From positions 1,550,001-1,614,000 of the forward strand of contig NZ_LT629784.1 of assembly GCF_900105595.1 (NCBI RefSeq): a stretch of DNA of 64,000 nt, written 5' to 3'. Of the stretch, positions 45,083-53,362 are shown piece after piece. The notes beneath the pieces were generated by a model, which had not been told where the DNA came from, ran no database searches, and was given only the letters and a program-made list of their open reading frames with translations. Position numbers and translations under genes: made by a program. This stretch comes from Stappia sp. ES.058 (lineage in GTDB: Bacteria; Pseudomonadota; Alphaproteobacteria; Rhizobiales; Stappiaceae). Each line of letters starts with the position of its first letter. Position 1 is the stretch's first letter.

Positions 45083-46513
45083 TCATTCGAACGGCAACGC
45101 GTCGCCTGGTTCGAGGATTTTTCCCGGATTCATGATGTTGCGCGGATCAAGGGCACGCTTGATCGCCGCCATTGCCTGCAGACCCGCAAGGCCGTGTTCC
45201 TCGACCAGATAGGCACGCTTGCCGTAACCGATCCCGTGCTCACCGGTGATCGTTCCGCCGAGGGCGATCGCCCGCCGGGACAGGCGTTCGAGCAGCGTAT
45301 CGACGCGTCTTGCTTCGGCGTCGTTTTCGGGATCGAAGACGACACAAAGGTGAAAATTGCCGTCGCCGACATGACTGCAGATCGGTGCGGTGACGCCAAG
45401 CTCCGCGCAGTCCTTTCGGGCGGCCGCGACCGCCTCGGCAAGGCGCGAAACGGGCACGCAACTGTCGGTGGGAATCCCTTTCGCGCCCGGGCGCAAGGCG
45501 ATGGCCGCCCACCAGGCGTCATGCCGCGCCTTCCAGATCCGGCTGCGATCCTCCGGGCTTTGCGCCGTGGTGATGTTTCGCGGAGCAAAGTCGGAGGCGA
45601 TCTCGGTGATCCAGGTCATCTGCCTGGCAACGCTGTCGGGATCGCCGCTGCATTCCACGATGAGCGTATCGCCGTCGCTCAACCCGAGCTTCGAATACCG
45701 CTCGACGGCGCGGATCTGGACGTCGTCGAGATACTCCATGCGGGCCACCGGAATGCCGGATCCCATGATGGCGATTGCGCATTCGATAGCGAGCGCGGAG
45801 GAGGGGAAGGCAATCAGTGCGGTCTCGACCGCTTCCGGGATTGGATGGAGACGCACAGTCGCGGCGACGATGACGCCAAGGGTCCCCTCGGCCCCGACCA
45901 TCAGTTGGGTCAGATTGTATCCGGCGGCGGACTTGCGGGCCAAACTGGATGTCCGCACCAGCGTTCCGTCGGCCAGCACCACGTCCAGCGAGACGACATG
46001 ATCCGCCATCGTGCCGTAGCGCACGGCGTTGGTGCCGGAAGCGCGGGTCGAGATCATGCCGCCGATGGAAGCATCCGCGCCGGGATCTACGGGAAAGAAA
46101 AGCCCGCTGTCTCGAAGGAACGCATTCAGGGTCTTTCGCGTGACACCCGGTTCGACCCGGCAGGTCCGGTCGGCGGAGCTCACCTGACCGACGGCATCCA
46201 TTTGCGACATGTCGAGACAGATCCCGCCCCGAAGAGCGGCCACATGACCCTCGCACGACGTGCCGGTGCCAAAGGGGATCACGGGCACGCCATGGGCATG
46301 GCAGGTCGTGACGATGAAGACGACTTCATCGGCATCGCGCGGGTAGGCAACGGCGTCCGGAGGCGCGGCGGGAAGGTAGCTGGCGTCGCGCCCATGCTGG
46401 TCGCGCACCGGCATCGCCGTGGTCAGGCGATCCCCGAGCCGGGGCCCAAGGATGACGAGAACCGCATCCAGCGCGTCCCGGGAGACCGTCTCAAGAGCGC
46501 GCGGCCTCGCCAT
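45083..46513 (-). CDS. FAD-linked D-2-hydroxyacid dehydrogenase (D-lactate dehydrogenase/GlcD type)
   Basis: The protein has 476 residues. The N-terminal PCMH-type FAD domain contains VPVIPFGTGTSCEGHVAAL and GADASIGGMISTRASGTNAVRYG; the C-terminal domain has the SHVGDGNFHLCV metal/flavin motif and the final EHGIGYGKRAYLVEEHG and DPRNIMNPGKIL segments. Such enzymes oxidise D-lactate, glycolate or D-2-hydroxyglutarate. Its ATG shares one base with the stop of the prephenate dehydratase gene (TAATG), so translation is coupled. Confidence 0.93.
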   Translation of the reverse strand: MARPRALETVSRDALDAVLVILGPRLGDRLTTAMPVRDQHGRDASYLPAAPPDAVAYPRDADEVVFIVTTCHAHGVPVIPFGTGTSCEGHVAALRGGICLDMSQMDAVGQVSSADRTCRVEPGVTRKTLNAFLRDSGLFFPVDPGADASIGGMISTRASGTNAVRYGTMADHVVSLDVVLADGTLVRTSSLARKSAAGYNLTQLMVGAEGTLGVIVAATVRLHPIPEAVETALIAFPSSALAIECAIAIMGSGIPVARMEYLDDVQIRAVERYSKLGLSDGDTLIVECSGDPDSVARQMTWITEIASDFAPRNITTAQSPEDRSRIWKARHDAWWAAIALRPGAKGIPTDSCVPVSRLAEAVAAARKDCAELGVTAPICSHVGDGNFHLCVVFDPENDAEARRVDTLLERLSRRAIALGGTITGEHGIGYGKRAYLVEEHGLAGLQAMAAIKRALDPRNIMNPGKILEPGDALPFE

Positions 46514-47598
46514 TACGACCGGTTCCCGTGCACGGTGTCGGCGCGCGACGTCCGACCGGATCGGGCGCGCACACGCGAGCCGATGGCATGCATCGGAAAG
46601 ACGCCCAGGATGGTCTGCCGGGTGGTCTGGAGCTTCAGCGCGGCGAGCGCCCGCTGCACCCGGGTCTGGTCAGGGTGCCCTTCGAACTCGCACAGAAACC
46701 GGGTGGCGACGAACTGACCGTCCACGAGGTAGCTTTCGAGCCGGGTCAGGTTGATGCCGTTGTCGGCAAAGCCGCCGACGGCCCGAAACAACGCCCCGGG
46801 GGTGTTGCGCACCTCGAACAGCAGGCTGGTCATGATATCGCGCTGCTCAGGCGCCGGCATGACCGGCTTTGCCGCGAGCACATAGAAGCGCGTCATGTTG
46901 AAGGGGATATCCTCGATATTGCGCGTCAGGATTGTCAGCCCGTGGGTTTCGGCGGCGAGAGCAGACGCGGCGGCCGCAGCGCCCCGGTCGCCCCTTTGCT
47001 TGATCAGGGCCGCCGCGGTCGCCGTATTGCTTTCCTCAACGGGGGAAAGCCCGTGTGCGGCCAGAAAGCGCTGGATCTGTTTGAGCGCGACGGGGTGAGA
47101 ATGCACCCGCTTGATGTCCTGAAGAGACCAACCGTGTGGTGCCACCAGGTGAAGTTCGATCGGCAGGAAGATCTCGCCGACAATCGTCAGCCCGATGTCC
47201 GGCAGCAGCATGTGGATGTCGGGCACCCTGCCGGCGAGAATGTTCTCGCACGGCAACACAGCCGCCTCGGCCCGCCCGCCACGCACCGCGTCGATGACCT
47301 CGAAGAGATTTTCACACGCTATGCTGCGCGCGTCCGGAAAGGCCTTCTGGCTCGCGATATGGGCAAAGGCGCCGGCGCTGCCGTGATACATGACGGTCTT
47401 TGGGTCGAGCCGGCTGACCGAGGGCGCCGCGGGCAATCGCAGGCGCGCGTGGTCCATGCGCAACGACCGGAGTTCGGCATCGTCACCGCGCAGGGAGCGA
47501 ACCCGCAGCCCGGGCCGCGATCGGTCCTGGCGCGGGCCACGTTTTCGAAGCGCGCCCTGCAGGCCGCCGGAGCCCTTTGTCTTTCTGGGATGCGGCAT
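46513..47598 (-). CDS. pheA: Prephenate dehydratase
   Basis: This enzyme converts prephenate to phenylpyruvate. The predicted protein has 361 residues, of which about 1-70 are a basic Arg-rich extension without similarity. The PDT domain begins VMYHGSAGAFAHIASQKAF and has the essential TRF triad in IPFNMTRFYVLA. A C-terminal ACT domain follows (SLLFEVRNTPGALFRAVGGFADNGINLTRLES). The usual ESRP feedback motif reads ESYL. ATG at 47598 has AAGGACC upstream and lies 24 bases after the methyltransferase stop; ATG at 47457 would give a protein of 314 residues. It sits in an operon with hydroxyacid dehydrogenases, away from other aromatic biosynthesis genes. Confidence 0.87.
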   Translation of the reverse strand: MPHPRKTKGSGGLQGALRKRGPRQDRSRPGLRVRSLRGDDAELRSLRMDHARLRLPAAPSVSRLDPKTVMYHGSAGAFAHIASQKAFPDARSIACENLFEVIDAVRGGRAEAAVLPCENILAGRVPDIHMLLPDIGLTIVGEIFLPIELHLVAPHGWSLQDIKRVHSHPVALKQIQRFLAAHGLSPVEESNTATAAALIKQRGDRGAAAAASALAAETHGLTILTRNIEDIPFNMTRFYVLAAKPVMPAPEQRDIMTSLLFEVRNTPGALFRAVGGFADNGINLTRLESYLVDGQFVATRFLCEFEGHPDQTRVQRALAALKLQTTRQTILGVFPMHAIGSRVRARSGRTSRADTVHGNRS

Positions 47599-47622
47599 GG
47601 CGAGGGTCCTTGCCATCACCCG

Positions 47623-48423
47623 TCAACCATGCGCCGGGCGAAAGGCGGTCATCACCGTCATCGGCCACATCAATGCCCAGCCGGATGCGGTTTCGCTCAC
47701 GCTGAGGTAATGGTCGGCGGCCGCAAGGCAGTCGTCTGCGGAATAGTCGGGCTTGGCCGAGAACAGGAGTTGCAGGAACCGGCCGATATCCTCGCGGTTT
47801 CTGAACTCCCACGGCGTGATCACCTCGTCGAACGTCGGTTGCCCCCAACCTGTGAGCGCGCACAGGCTTTCGGCGAACTCATGCGAAAGGAATGCGACTT
47901 CGTGGCCCGTGCTGCAACTGCGCGCGATGAACCCGTCAAAATAGCGGGCAAGCGGCGTGCCGGCAAAAATATCCGCGATCACAAGCCGTCCGCCCGGGCG
48001 GGCCAGTTCGGCAAAACGAGTGAACGCTGATGTCTTGTCGGTGACGTGATGGATCGCGCCGCGGCTCCAGACCGCATCGAACCCGGTGAAAGGAATGTCG
48101 AGGACATCTGCGGAGGCGGGGACCACACGGATGTTTCCATGCGCGCTTTCAGCCTCGAGCCCCGCAAGTTGGTCGACCGACGGGTCGCTGGCGACCAGAA
48201 GGCCGTCGGGTCCCACGCAGTCAGCGATTGCCTTGCTGAAATATCCGTTTCCGGCGCCGACCTCGAGAACCCGCTCTGCGGGCAAAGGCGACAGACATCG
48301 CTTCATGCAGGCAATGTCGGGCAGCCACACATTGGAATAATGGGAGAGGGCATCCCTGTAGTCAGAGGAGCGCTTCCCGACAAATTCAACGGACTTGGAG
48401 GCTGTTTTTGCATCGGCATACAT
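47623..48423 (-). CDS. Class I SAM-dependent methyltransferase
   Basis: This 266-residue protein has a Rossmann-type methyltransferase domain: motif I VLEVGAGNGYFSKAIAD, the acidic loop DPSVDQLAGLEAE, SADVLDIPFTGFDAVWSRGAIHHV and motif post-I RPGGRLVIADI. The target is not predictable; small-molecule or cofactor methylation are both possible. It is the first gene of a seven-gene operon. AAGGA lies before the ATG at 48423, which is preceded by a leader of about 220 bases after the predicted promoter. Confidence 0.85.
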   Translation of the reverse strand: MYADAKTASKSVEFVGKRSSDYRDALSHYSNVWLPDIACMKRCLSPLPAERVLEVGAGNGYFSKAIADCVGPDGLLVASDPSVDQLAGLEAESAHGNIRVVPASADVLDIPFTGFDAVWSRGAIHHVTDKTSAFTRFAELARPGGRLVIADIFAGTPLARYFDGFIARSCSTGHEVAFLSHEFAESLCALTGWGQPTFDEVITPWEFRNREDIGRFLQLLFSAKPDYSADDCLAAADHYLSVSETASGWALMWPMTVMTAFRPAHG

Positions 48424-48648
48424 CACTCTGGTCCTTCTCAACGTGGAACGGGTCAGCCGTTCGCCATCGACAGTGCTGCGCGATTTCCTCCAGATTTTTT
48501 TGGCCTTCCGCTCCGGTTCGAGCGACGGCGTTTTGGTCTGCTTTGAGAACCTGGACGTTTAACCGCATGGGTTTCGACCATGTTCGGGAACGTCCGCAGG
48601 GGGCACGTTTCACGTGTCCGGACGGCTCATTTCAACCTTGTGACCTCA

Positions 48649-48677
48649 GGATTATTAGCAGGCTGCTTGCATGTCAA
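48649..48677 (-). promoter_or_regulatory. Sigma-70-type promoter of the seven-gene operon
   Basis: On the minus strand TTGACA (48677-48672) is followed after 17 bases by TAATCC (48654-48649). The -35 box is perfect and overlaps the palindrome at 48676-48692, so a bound regulator would block RNA polymerase. Confidence 0.55.
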
Positions 48678-48708
48678 TTGCAATATGCAATTAATTATTG
48701 CACTGCAA
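48676..48708. promoter_or_regulatory. Operator-like palindromes AATTGCA-N3-TGCAATT and TTGCA-N1-TGCAA
   Basis: A perfect 7-bp-arm palindrome (48676-48692, centre ATA) is followed by a second dyad TTGCA-C-TGCAA (48698-48708). The first shares TTGCA-N3-TGCAA with the site on the MarR start codon at 40395-40407. Position over the -35 box suggests repression. Confidence 0.55.
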
Positions 48709-49128
48709 AACATTTGAGCAAACGCCCGCAAAGCGATCAGGGATTGGTTCGGTCGGGCCTCTCAGGCAATCGGACCGCGATTGCACGCCATTCGGGCTCG
48801 TCACGGCGGTAGCGCCCGTGTTTCACGCGGAACGCATGGACCCCGTCCTGGTCCTGCATCTGGCGGATTGCGCCGGATCTCCGGCGAGGCGTGCTTGATG
48901 AGATCGACGGGATCATGATCGACATAGGGGCGGTCGCGATTGTGCCGGAATGCCGGCGCCGGACGAACGCACGCGAGATGCTCTCTCGCCCGCTACAAAT
49001 CACAGACCCTTGACCTCGCGCGCGGAACCAACATCTGACAGGGACTGAAGTGTGTCGCCGGAGCATTTTCACATTGTTCGCAACACGATCCGCGTTCGAG
49101 CTCCGGCAACAAGACAAGGAGGACGTTT

Positions 49129-49602
49129 ATGACCGATACCGATCTCAAGCAGGAATTCTGGAAACGCCTCGACGACGTTCGCGCGGGTCTTCTGGCTGCG
49201 GACAGTGAGAGGCCGGTGCCGATGTCGCCCATGCCCGACAAGGACGCGAACGCGATCTGGTTCATCACCGCCGCAGGCTCCGCCGCCGACCGTGCCGCGA
49301 AATCCGGCGGCGAGGCCTCATTCTACGTGGCCGACCCCAAGGCGAATTTCTACGCCAATATCTTCGGCAGGCTCGAGGAAACCAACGACGTCGCCAAGCT
49401 CGATGAACTCTGGTCCGTCATGGCCGCCGCCTGGTTCCCCGACGGGCGCGACGACGATGCCGTGCGGCTGGTGAAATTCACGCCCCGTGACGGCGAGATC
49501 TGGGCCACCGATGGCGGCGCCGCCTATCTCTATGAAATCGCCAAGGCCCATGTGACCGGCAACATGCCCGATGTGGGCGAGCACGGGCGGGTGAATTTCT
49601 AA
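49129..49602 (+). CDS. PNPOx-like general stress protein 26 family
   Basis: The protein has 157 residues and the split-barrel fold of pyridoxamine phosphate oxidase-like stress proteins. It contains PMSPMPDKDANAIWFITAAGSAADR, SFYVADPKANFYANIFG and WSVMAAAWFPDGRDDDAVRLVKFTPRDGEIW, a layout found in the YdaG/GSP26 group. The group binds flavin or F420 weakly and its role is unclear. AAGGAGG is well placed before the ATG at 49129. Confidence 0.87.
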   Translation: MTDTDLKQEFWKRLDDVRAGLLAADSERPVPMSPMPDKDANAIWFITAAGSAADRAAKSGGEASFYVADPKANFYANIFGRLEETNDVAKLDELWSVMAAAWFPDGRDDDAVRLVKFTPRDGEIWATDGGAAYLYEIAKAHVTGNMPDVGEHGRVNF

Positions 49603-49612
49603 ACCTCGTTGC

Positions 49613-49660
49613 GGCGATGCCGCCACGCATCGTGTCGGCGATGCCGCCACGCATCGTGTC
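49613..49660. repeat. Tandem direct repeat, two 24-bp units
   Basis: GGCGATGCCGCCACGCATCG followed by TGTC occurs twice in a row (49613-49636 and 49637-49660), and GTCGATGCCG begins a third, diverged copy. It lies exactly where the recombinase remnant loses its N-terminal part, so it marks a rearrangement junction. Confidence 0.85.
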
Positions 49661-50510
49661 GTCGATGCCGAGCAGCGCGGCGCGAAGATGAAGAAGAAGC
49701 TGGAAATTGACCCGCTGCACGCCGACACGGTGCGGCTGATCTTCCGCCTTGCTCTGAAAGAGCGGCGGCATGTCCGGCCCCATGGGCGTCAAGAACATCG
49801 TCAACCATATGAACAGCAATCGCATGTTCACCCGCAACGGCGGGCGATGGGGCATCGGTCAGCTTCACCGCATCCTGACGCGTCGCACCTATATGGGTGA
49901 GCATCGGTTCAATCGCCGCTCCAACAAGGGGGTGGTGAAGCCCGAGGAAGAAATCGTTACCGTCCCGGTGCCGCCGCTGATCGACCTTGAGACGTTCGAG
50001 GCCGTGCAAAACCGCTTGAAGGTCAACAATAAGAAGGTGACGCCGCCGCGCGTCGTCAGCGGCCCGAATTTGCTGACCGGCGTTTGCCATTGCGGCAATT
50101 GCGGAGGCGCGATGACGCTACGCACCGGCAAGAACGACCATTATCGCTACTATACCTGCTCGACCCGGGCGCGGCAGGGCGAAACCGGTTGCAAGGGCCG
50201 GGCGATCCCCATGGATAAGCTCGACCGCATGCTGGTCAAGCATATCGAGGAAAGGCTGCTGGACCCAGAGCGGATCAAAGTCGTGCTCGCTTCGCTTCTG
50301 GGGCGCCGACAGGAAGGCGTCGAGCGACGCAGCCAGCACATTGCCGAGTTGAACCAGCGCGCAGCCGAAGCCGACAACCGCCTCAAGCGGCTCTACGACG
50401 CTATCGAGGCGGGTTCGCTCGACGCGGCCGAATCTGCCCTTGGCGAACGTATCTCGGTCCTCACCGCGCTTCGGGATCAGGCACGGGCCGATGCCACGCG
50501 GATCGTGTAG
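49661..50510 (+). pseudogene. Truncated, frameshifted large serine recombinase
   Basis: The fragment begins in one frame with KKKLEIDPLHADTVRLIFRLAL, a piece of the Recombinase domain. It shifts frame at about 49760-49770 into GPMGVKNIVNHMN. Then follow the rest of the Recombinase domain (IGQLHRILTRRTYMGEHRFN), a zinc ribbon (CHCGNCGGAM...CSTRARQGETGC) and a coiled-coil. The N-terminal catalytic resolvase domain with the active serine is missing, and the C-terminus stops early at 50510 against a repeat. It is a dead remnant of an integrase. Confidence 0.85.
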
Positions 50511-50554
50511 CGCGCAAAAACAAATGGCACAGCGCGCAAGATCAAATGGCAACC
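50511..50554. repeat. Two imperfect direct repeats, possible transposon end
   Basis: CGCGCAAAAACAAATGGCAC at 50511-50530 is followed by CGCGCAAGATCAAATGGCA at 50533-50551, a 22-base period. Read on the other strand the unit begins TGCCATTTG and ends GCGCG. Tandem copies of this size resemble the multiple terminal repeats of IS21-type elements, but no transposase gene is present. Confidence 0.6.
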
Positions 50555-50599
50555 GATTTCGGGTCGGGAAGCGCCGTTTGAAGACCGCTCAAACCACCT

Positions 50600-50917
50600 T
50601 CAATCGATGATCCCTTCCGCCCTCATGATCCGCTCCACAAGTCCACAGTGAGAGCTGCCCGGTTGATGGCGGATGAATGCGCCTTGCGACATGGCGCGTT
50701 CAACAGCTCCCCAGGTCACAGGTTCCAGTGCGTCGTATTTAAGGAAGTAGGCTTCCAACCGATCCGTCTCGACATCGATCCGGCAATGGTCGATAGCACC
50801 GATATAGAAAGCGACCGTTTCCAGGCGCTTCATCGTGCTGGCATCGGGCATGGCCAACAGGCTCGATGCGCTCAGAACCAACCCGGTGGCTGCTGCAATC
50901 ATCGTTCGGCAAATCAT
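50600..50917 (-). CDS. Small secreted protein of unknown function
   Basis: The protein has 105 residues. A signal peptide (MIAAATGLVLSASSLLAMP) precedes a mature part with MKRLETVAFYIGAIDHCRID and SHCGLVERIMRAEGI. Two cysteines, about 45 residues apart, could form a disulfide. I do not recognise a named family. It follows the phage methyltransferase genes on the same strand after 107 bp and could be either a prophage moron gene or a host gene at the boundary. Confidence 0.65.
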   Translation of the reverse strand: MICRTMIAAATGLVLSASSLLAMPDASTMKRLETVAFYIGAIDHCRIDVETDRLEAYFLKYDALEPVTWGAVERAMSQGAFIRHQPGSSHCGLVERIMRAEGIID

Positions 50918-51024
50918 GGTCTCGTCGGTCCTTGCGCAATGTCGGGACGTTACAACCTGTCAATCGAGAGACCCTCTCACGACCCCTGTCACTGTCGCAA
51001 GATCCTCCCGCCCAAGAGTGCGAT

Positions 51025-51678
51025 CTAGGCGGAAGGACACGGGTTGATCTCGGGTGTGATGATCCACCCGCCAAAGTCGGCGAAGCGGAACACCTCGATC
51101 GCTGGATCTATTTCCCGGCGGTCGATCGGCCTTTGAACGCCAATCAGCTTCATCTCTTTTTCGGCCACGTCATGCGGCGTTGCGCCCGACTGCAGCTTGT
51201 TGTGCCAGGTGAGCCGGGCGAGCACCGTGCCCTCGTAGCCTGGCGCGGTCACGCTCTTGTCGAAGACGACGATGCACCCACCCGGTTTAAGGCTCGCCCT
51301 GAGATGGGCGAGCAACTTCAATCGTTGTGAGACCGGCAGAAACATGAGCGTGAGAAACAGGATCGCAACGTCAAAAGGCTGATAATCGAAGGTCGCTGCA
51401 TCTGCACAGATCGCGGTCCCCGGAGCCTGATAGGCCCGAACCATGTCCGGGCACTCATCAAGGGCAATCAGCTGCGCCTGCCGTTCCTCCAGGACACCAG
51501 CCAGCGCTCGACCGACATTCCCGGTGGAGCATCCGATATCGTAGACAAGCCCACCTTTCGGGATGTAGTGCCTCGCGATCAGGGCGGCCGCATCCGATGC
51601 CAGTTCGTACCAGGGCAGTTGCTCACGGACGTGCGCATCAAAAGCCCCTTCAAACCCCCGGAACGTCCAATCCGTCAT
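51025..51678 (-). CDS. Phage-borne SAM-dependent methyltransferase (CmoA-like)
   Basis: The protein has 217 residues. It starts GFEGAFDAHVREQLPWYELASDAAALIARHYIPKGGLVYDIGCSTGNVGRAL, which resembles the N-terminal part and motif I of CmoA-type enzymes (carboxy-SAM synthase), then LIALDECPDMVRAY and FDVAILFLTLMFLPVSQRLKLLAHLRASLKPGG. Its ATG overlaps the stop of the ParB-methyltransferase gene (ATGA), so the two are made together. If CmoA-like it could supply a modified SAM donor, which is inference. Plain methyltransferase activity is equally possible. Confidence 0.75.
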   Translation of the reverse strand: MTDWTFRGFEGAFDAHVREQLPWYELASDAAALIARHYIPKGGLVYDIGCSTGNVGRALAGVLEERQAQLIALDECPDMVRAYQAPGTAICADAATFDYQPFDVAILFLTLMFLPVSQRLKLLAHLRASLKPGGCIVVFDKSVTAPGYEGTVLARLTWHNKLQSGATPHDVAEKEMKLIGVQRPIDRREIDPAIEVFRFADFGGWIITPEINPCPSA

Positions 51679-53147
51679 AGCTCAACTCCCAACCGCTTGC
51701 TGAATGCGGCAAGCGCCTCTTCAACCAGCCCCATGCGGCCGTCCGCATAGGGAAGATCAAACTCGAACTCCAAAGCCTTGCGGAGCCGAGCTGGATTGAC
51801 AGGATGTGGGCGTTGGCAGACCGCAGTCACGTTGTTGATGTGTTCGCCGATCGTCACCGCGCCGAAGTGCCTCTCGAAGAGCGCTTCAAACTCAGACGGC
51901 TGGAAGTACTTCTGGATCTTGGGATCAGCGTTCAGTTCGGAGACGGCAAGCCCCGGTTCGTCGCTCAACACAAAACGGGCACTGCGCGAAGAGGTTTCGC
52001 CCAAGCCGATCCCGGTCGAGCATTCCTTCCAATTCGGATCCTTGCGAGATCGCGCGGCGGCGAACAAGGTCGTGTCCGGTGAGCAAAGGGCCGCGCAGAT
52101 CGTCACGACGTGCTCCCTGTCGGTCTCAAACGGAACGCTGTTCAAGACGCTGGAGAGCATCACCGACGAGAATGGCAATTGCTGCGAAACGGCCTTTAAA
52201 AAGCGGAAGGCTGATCGGCGGCCTGCCGTGACCGTCGGCTTTTTCCCCGGCGCCCGATAGGGTTCAAAGGTCGTGACCTTCACGCCAATCTTTCGAAGCA
52301 TCCGGGCTTCATCGCCCTGGCCAGCTCCAAAGTCGAGCAGGCGCTCGCCGTATAGCGCCTTCAACTCCTTCCGGTGTTTCCCAATGGAGAAGTCGCGGCA
52401 GCGCTTGACGCTGAACGCGAACAGGTAGCCGCTTCCAAGTGATCGGCGACGCTGGCGCGCGCGCCGAAAGGCATTGTTGCGCAGGACGTCCTTGAACCCG
52501 TCGGAGAAGCTGAAGTCCATGCTGAGTTTGTTCAGGATGAAGCGCGCCAGATCGGCGTCCTGGTCGGGCTTGAGCACAACGCAATCGATCATGTCCTGCC
52601 GCCGCGCCGAGGCTTCCTGCAGTCGGCCAACGCCGTTCAAGACATCGCCATGCGGCGTAATGACGATCGGCATCTGGACGTTGTAGGCCGCGAGCTGCCG
52701 GGCCGCATTGGCGGCGTAGCGTTCGAACCTGTCCACATTGCGCGACAGCAGCTCCCGGACACTCCATTGCTCCATCGTCAAACAGGGATACGGATCGGGC
52801 GCGTCGGGCAGATCTTGAAGCCGAGAGAAGAGGGCCTCGATCGGAAGCCTGCTGTGATCCGTATCCGTCAGCCGAAAGTCGTTTGTGGCCCGGTTAAAAG
52901 TGAGGTTCACGCCGTGGGCGTCGCGCTCGTCTTTTTGACGGAAAACGACCGGCAGCTGCCACCCAAGCTGACGAGCAGCGACGGCGCGCTGGTGCCCTGA
53001 GAGAAGCACGCCGGAGTTGGTCGCATAGAGGGGAAGCAGGAAGCCAAACTTCTCCAGCGAGAGCCTCACCAGTTCCAGCCTTGCAGGGTCTGTCTTGCGG
53101 GGATTGTGCGGGTCGGCGACGACGGTTTCAGGGGAGACGAGTTCCAT
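51675..53147 (-). CDS. Two ParB-like segments fused to a SAM-methyltransferase domain
   Basis: The protein has 490 residues. A first ParB/sulfiredoxin-like domain (residues 5-70) reads VVADPHNPRKTD then LPLYATNSGVLLSGHQRAVAARQLGW, including the G-HQR nucleotide motif. A second ParB-like segment lies at about 165-230 (MPIVITPHGDVLNGVGRLQEASARR). A methyltransferase domain follows from about 270 (ERLLDFGAGQGDEARMLRKIGVKVTTFEPY, then FSSVMLSSVLNSVPFETDREHVV). The start overlaps the previous stop as TGATG. ParB-methyltransferase fusions in phages are associated with DNA modification; its position after com suggests it takes the place of Mom. Confidence 0.8.
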   Translation of the reverse strand: MELVSPETVVADPHNPRKTDPARLELVRLSLEKFGFLLPLYATNSGVLLSGHQRAVAARQLGWQLPVVFRQKDERDAHGVNLTFNRATNDFRLTDTDHSRLPIEALFSRLQDLPDAPDPYPCLTMEQWSVRELLSRNVDRFERYAANAARQLAAYNVQMPIVITPHGDVLNGVGRLQEASARRQDMIDCVVLKPDQDADLARFILNKLSMDFSFSDGFKDVLRNNAFRRARQRRRSLGSGYLFAFSVKRCRDFSIGKHRKELKALYGERLLDFGAGQGDEARMLRKIGVKVTTFEPYRAPGKKPTVTAGRRSAFRFLKAVSQQLPFSSVMLSSVLNSVPFETDREHVVTICAALCSPDTTLFAAARSRKDPNWKECSTGIGLGETSSRSARFVLSDEPGLAVSELNADPKIQKYFQPSEFEALFERHFGAVTIGEHINNVTAVCQRPHPVNPARLRKALEFEFDLPYADGRMGLVEEALAAFSKRLGVEL

Positions 53148-53362
53148 CACAGGCCAAGCCTCCGTTTGACTTCCGCCACCATGTCTTCACGTGCGAACCC
53201 GACCTCGGCCGCCAGTTCCTTCTCCCATTGCTCGAACCTGTCTCTTTCCAGCTTGAACACATGCGGCCCAACCCGGATAGTCGCCATCGGAGGGGTTGAG
53301 CAGACGTCATAGTCATGAGGATGTTTTTCGAAAGTTCCGGCCATCTTGAGCCTTAGTCCCAT
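53147..53362 (-). CDS. Small phage protein of unknown function
   Basis: The protein has 71 residues. The central segment TIRVGPHVFKLERDRFEQWEKELAAEVGFAREDMVAEVKRRLGL is charged and helical, without a recognised motif. AGGAG precedes the ATG at 53362, and the gene overlaps com by 50 bases upstream and the ParB-methyltransferase gene by one base downstream. The tight overlaps make it part of one translational unit with both. Confidence 0.65.
   Translation of the reverse strand: MGLRLKMAGTFEKHPHDYDVCSTPPMATIRVGPHVFKLERDRFEQWEKELAAEVGFAREDMVAEVKRRLGL

Larger units (their letters stand above)
48424..49128. other. Intergenic region with the operon promoter
   Basis: These 705 bases hold the divergent control region of the seven-gene operon (minus) and the PNPOx-like gene (plus). 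The promoter and palindrome at 48649-48708 are listed separately. Between 48709 and 49110 I see no gene or clear element. Confidence 0.5.

Noticed and set aside
45068..48030. Two ~500-codon plus-strand frames opposite the dehydrogenase and prephenate dehydratase genes
   Set aside because: Both are antisense to genes with unmistakable family motifs; they lack ribosome sites and recognisable domains.
48386..48613. Possible leader peptide or small gene ahead of the methyltransferase
   Set aside because: Short frames exist in the 220-base leader, but they are Arg-rich, overlap one another and show no run of regulatory codons or attenuator hairpin.
49664..49900. The first part of the recombinase as a separate intact gene
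   Set aside because: It matches the Recombinase domain only up to about 49760 and then continues in the wrong frame, so it is a frameshifted part of the pseudogene.
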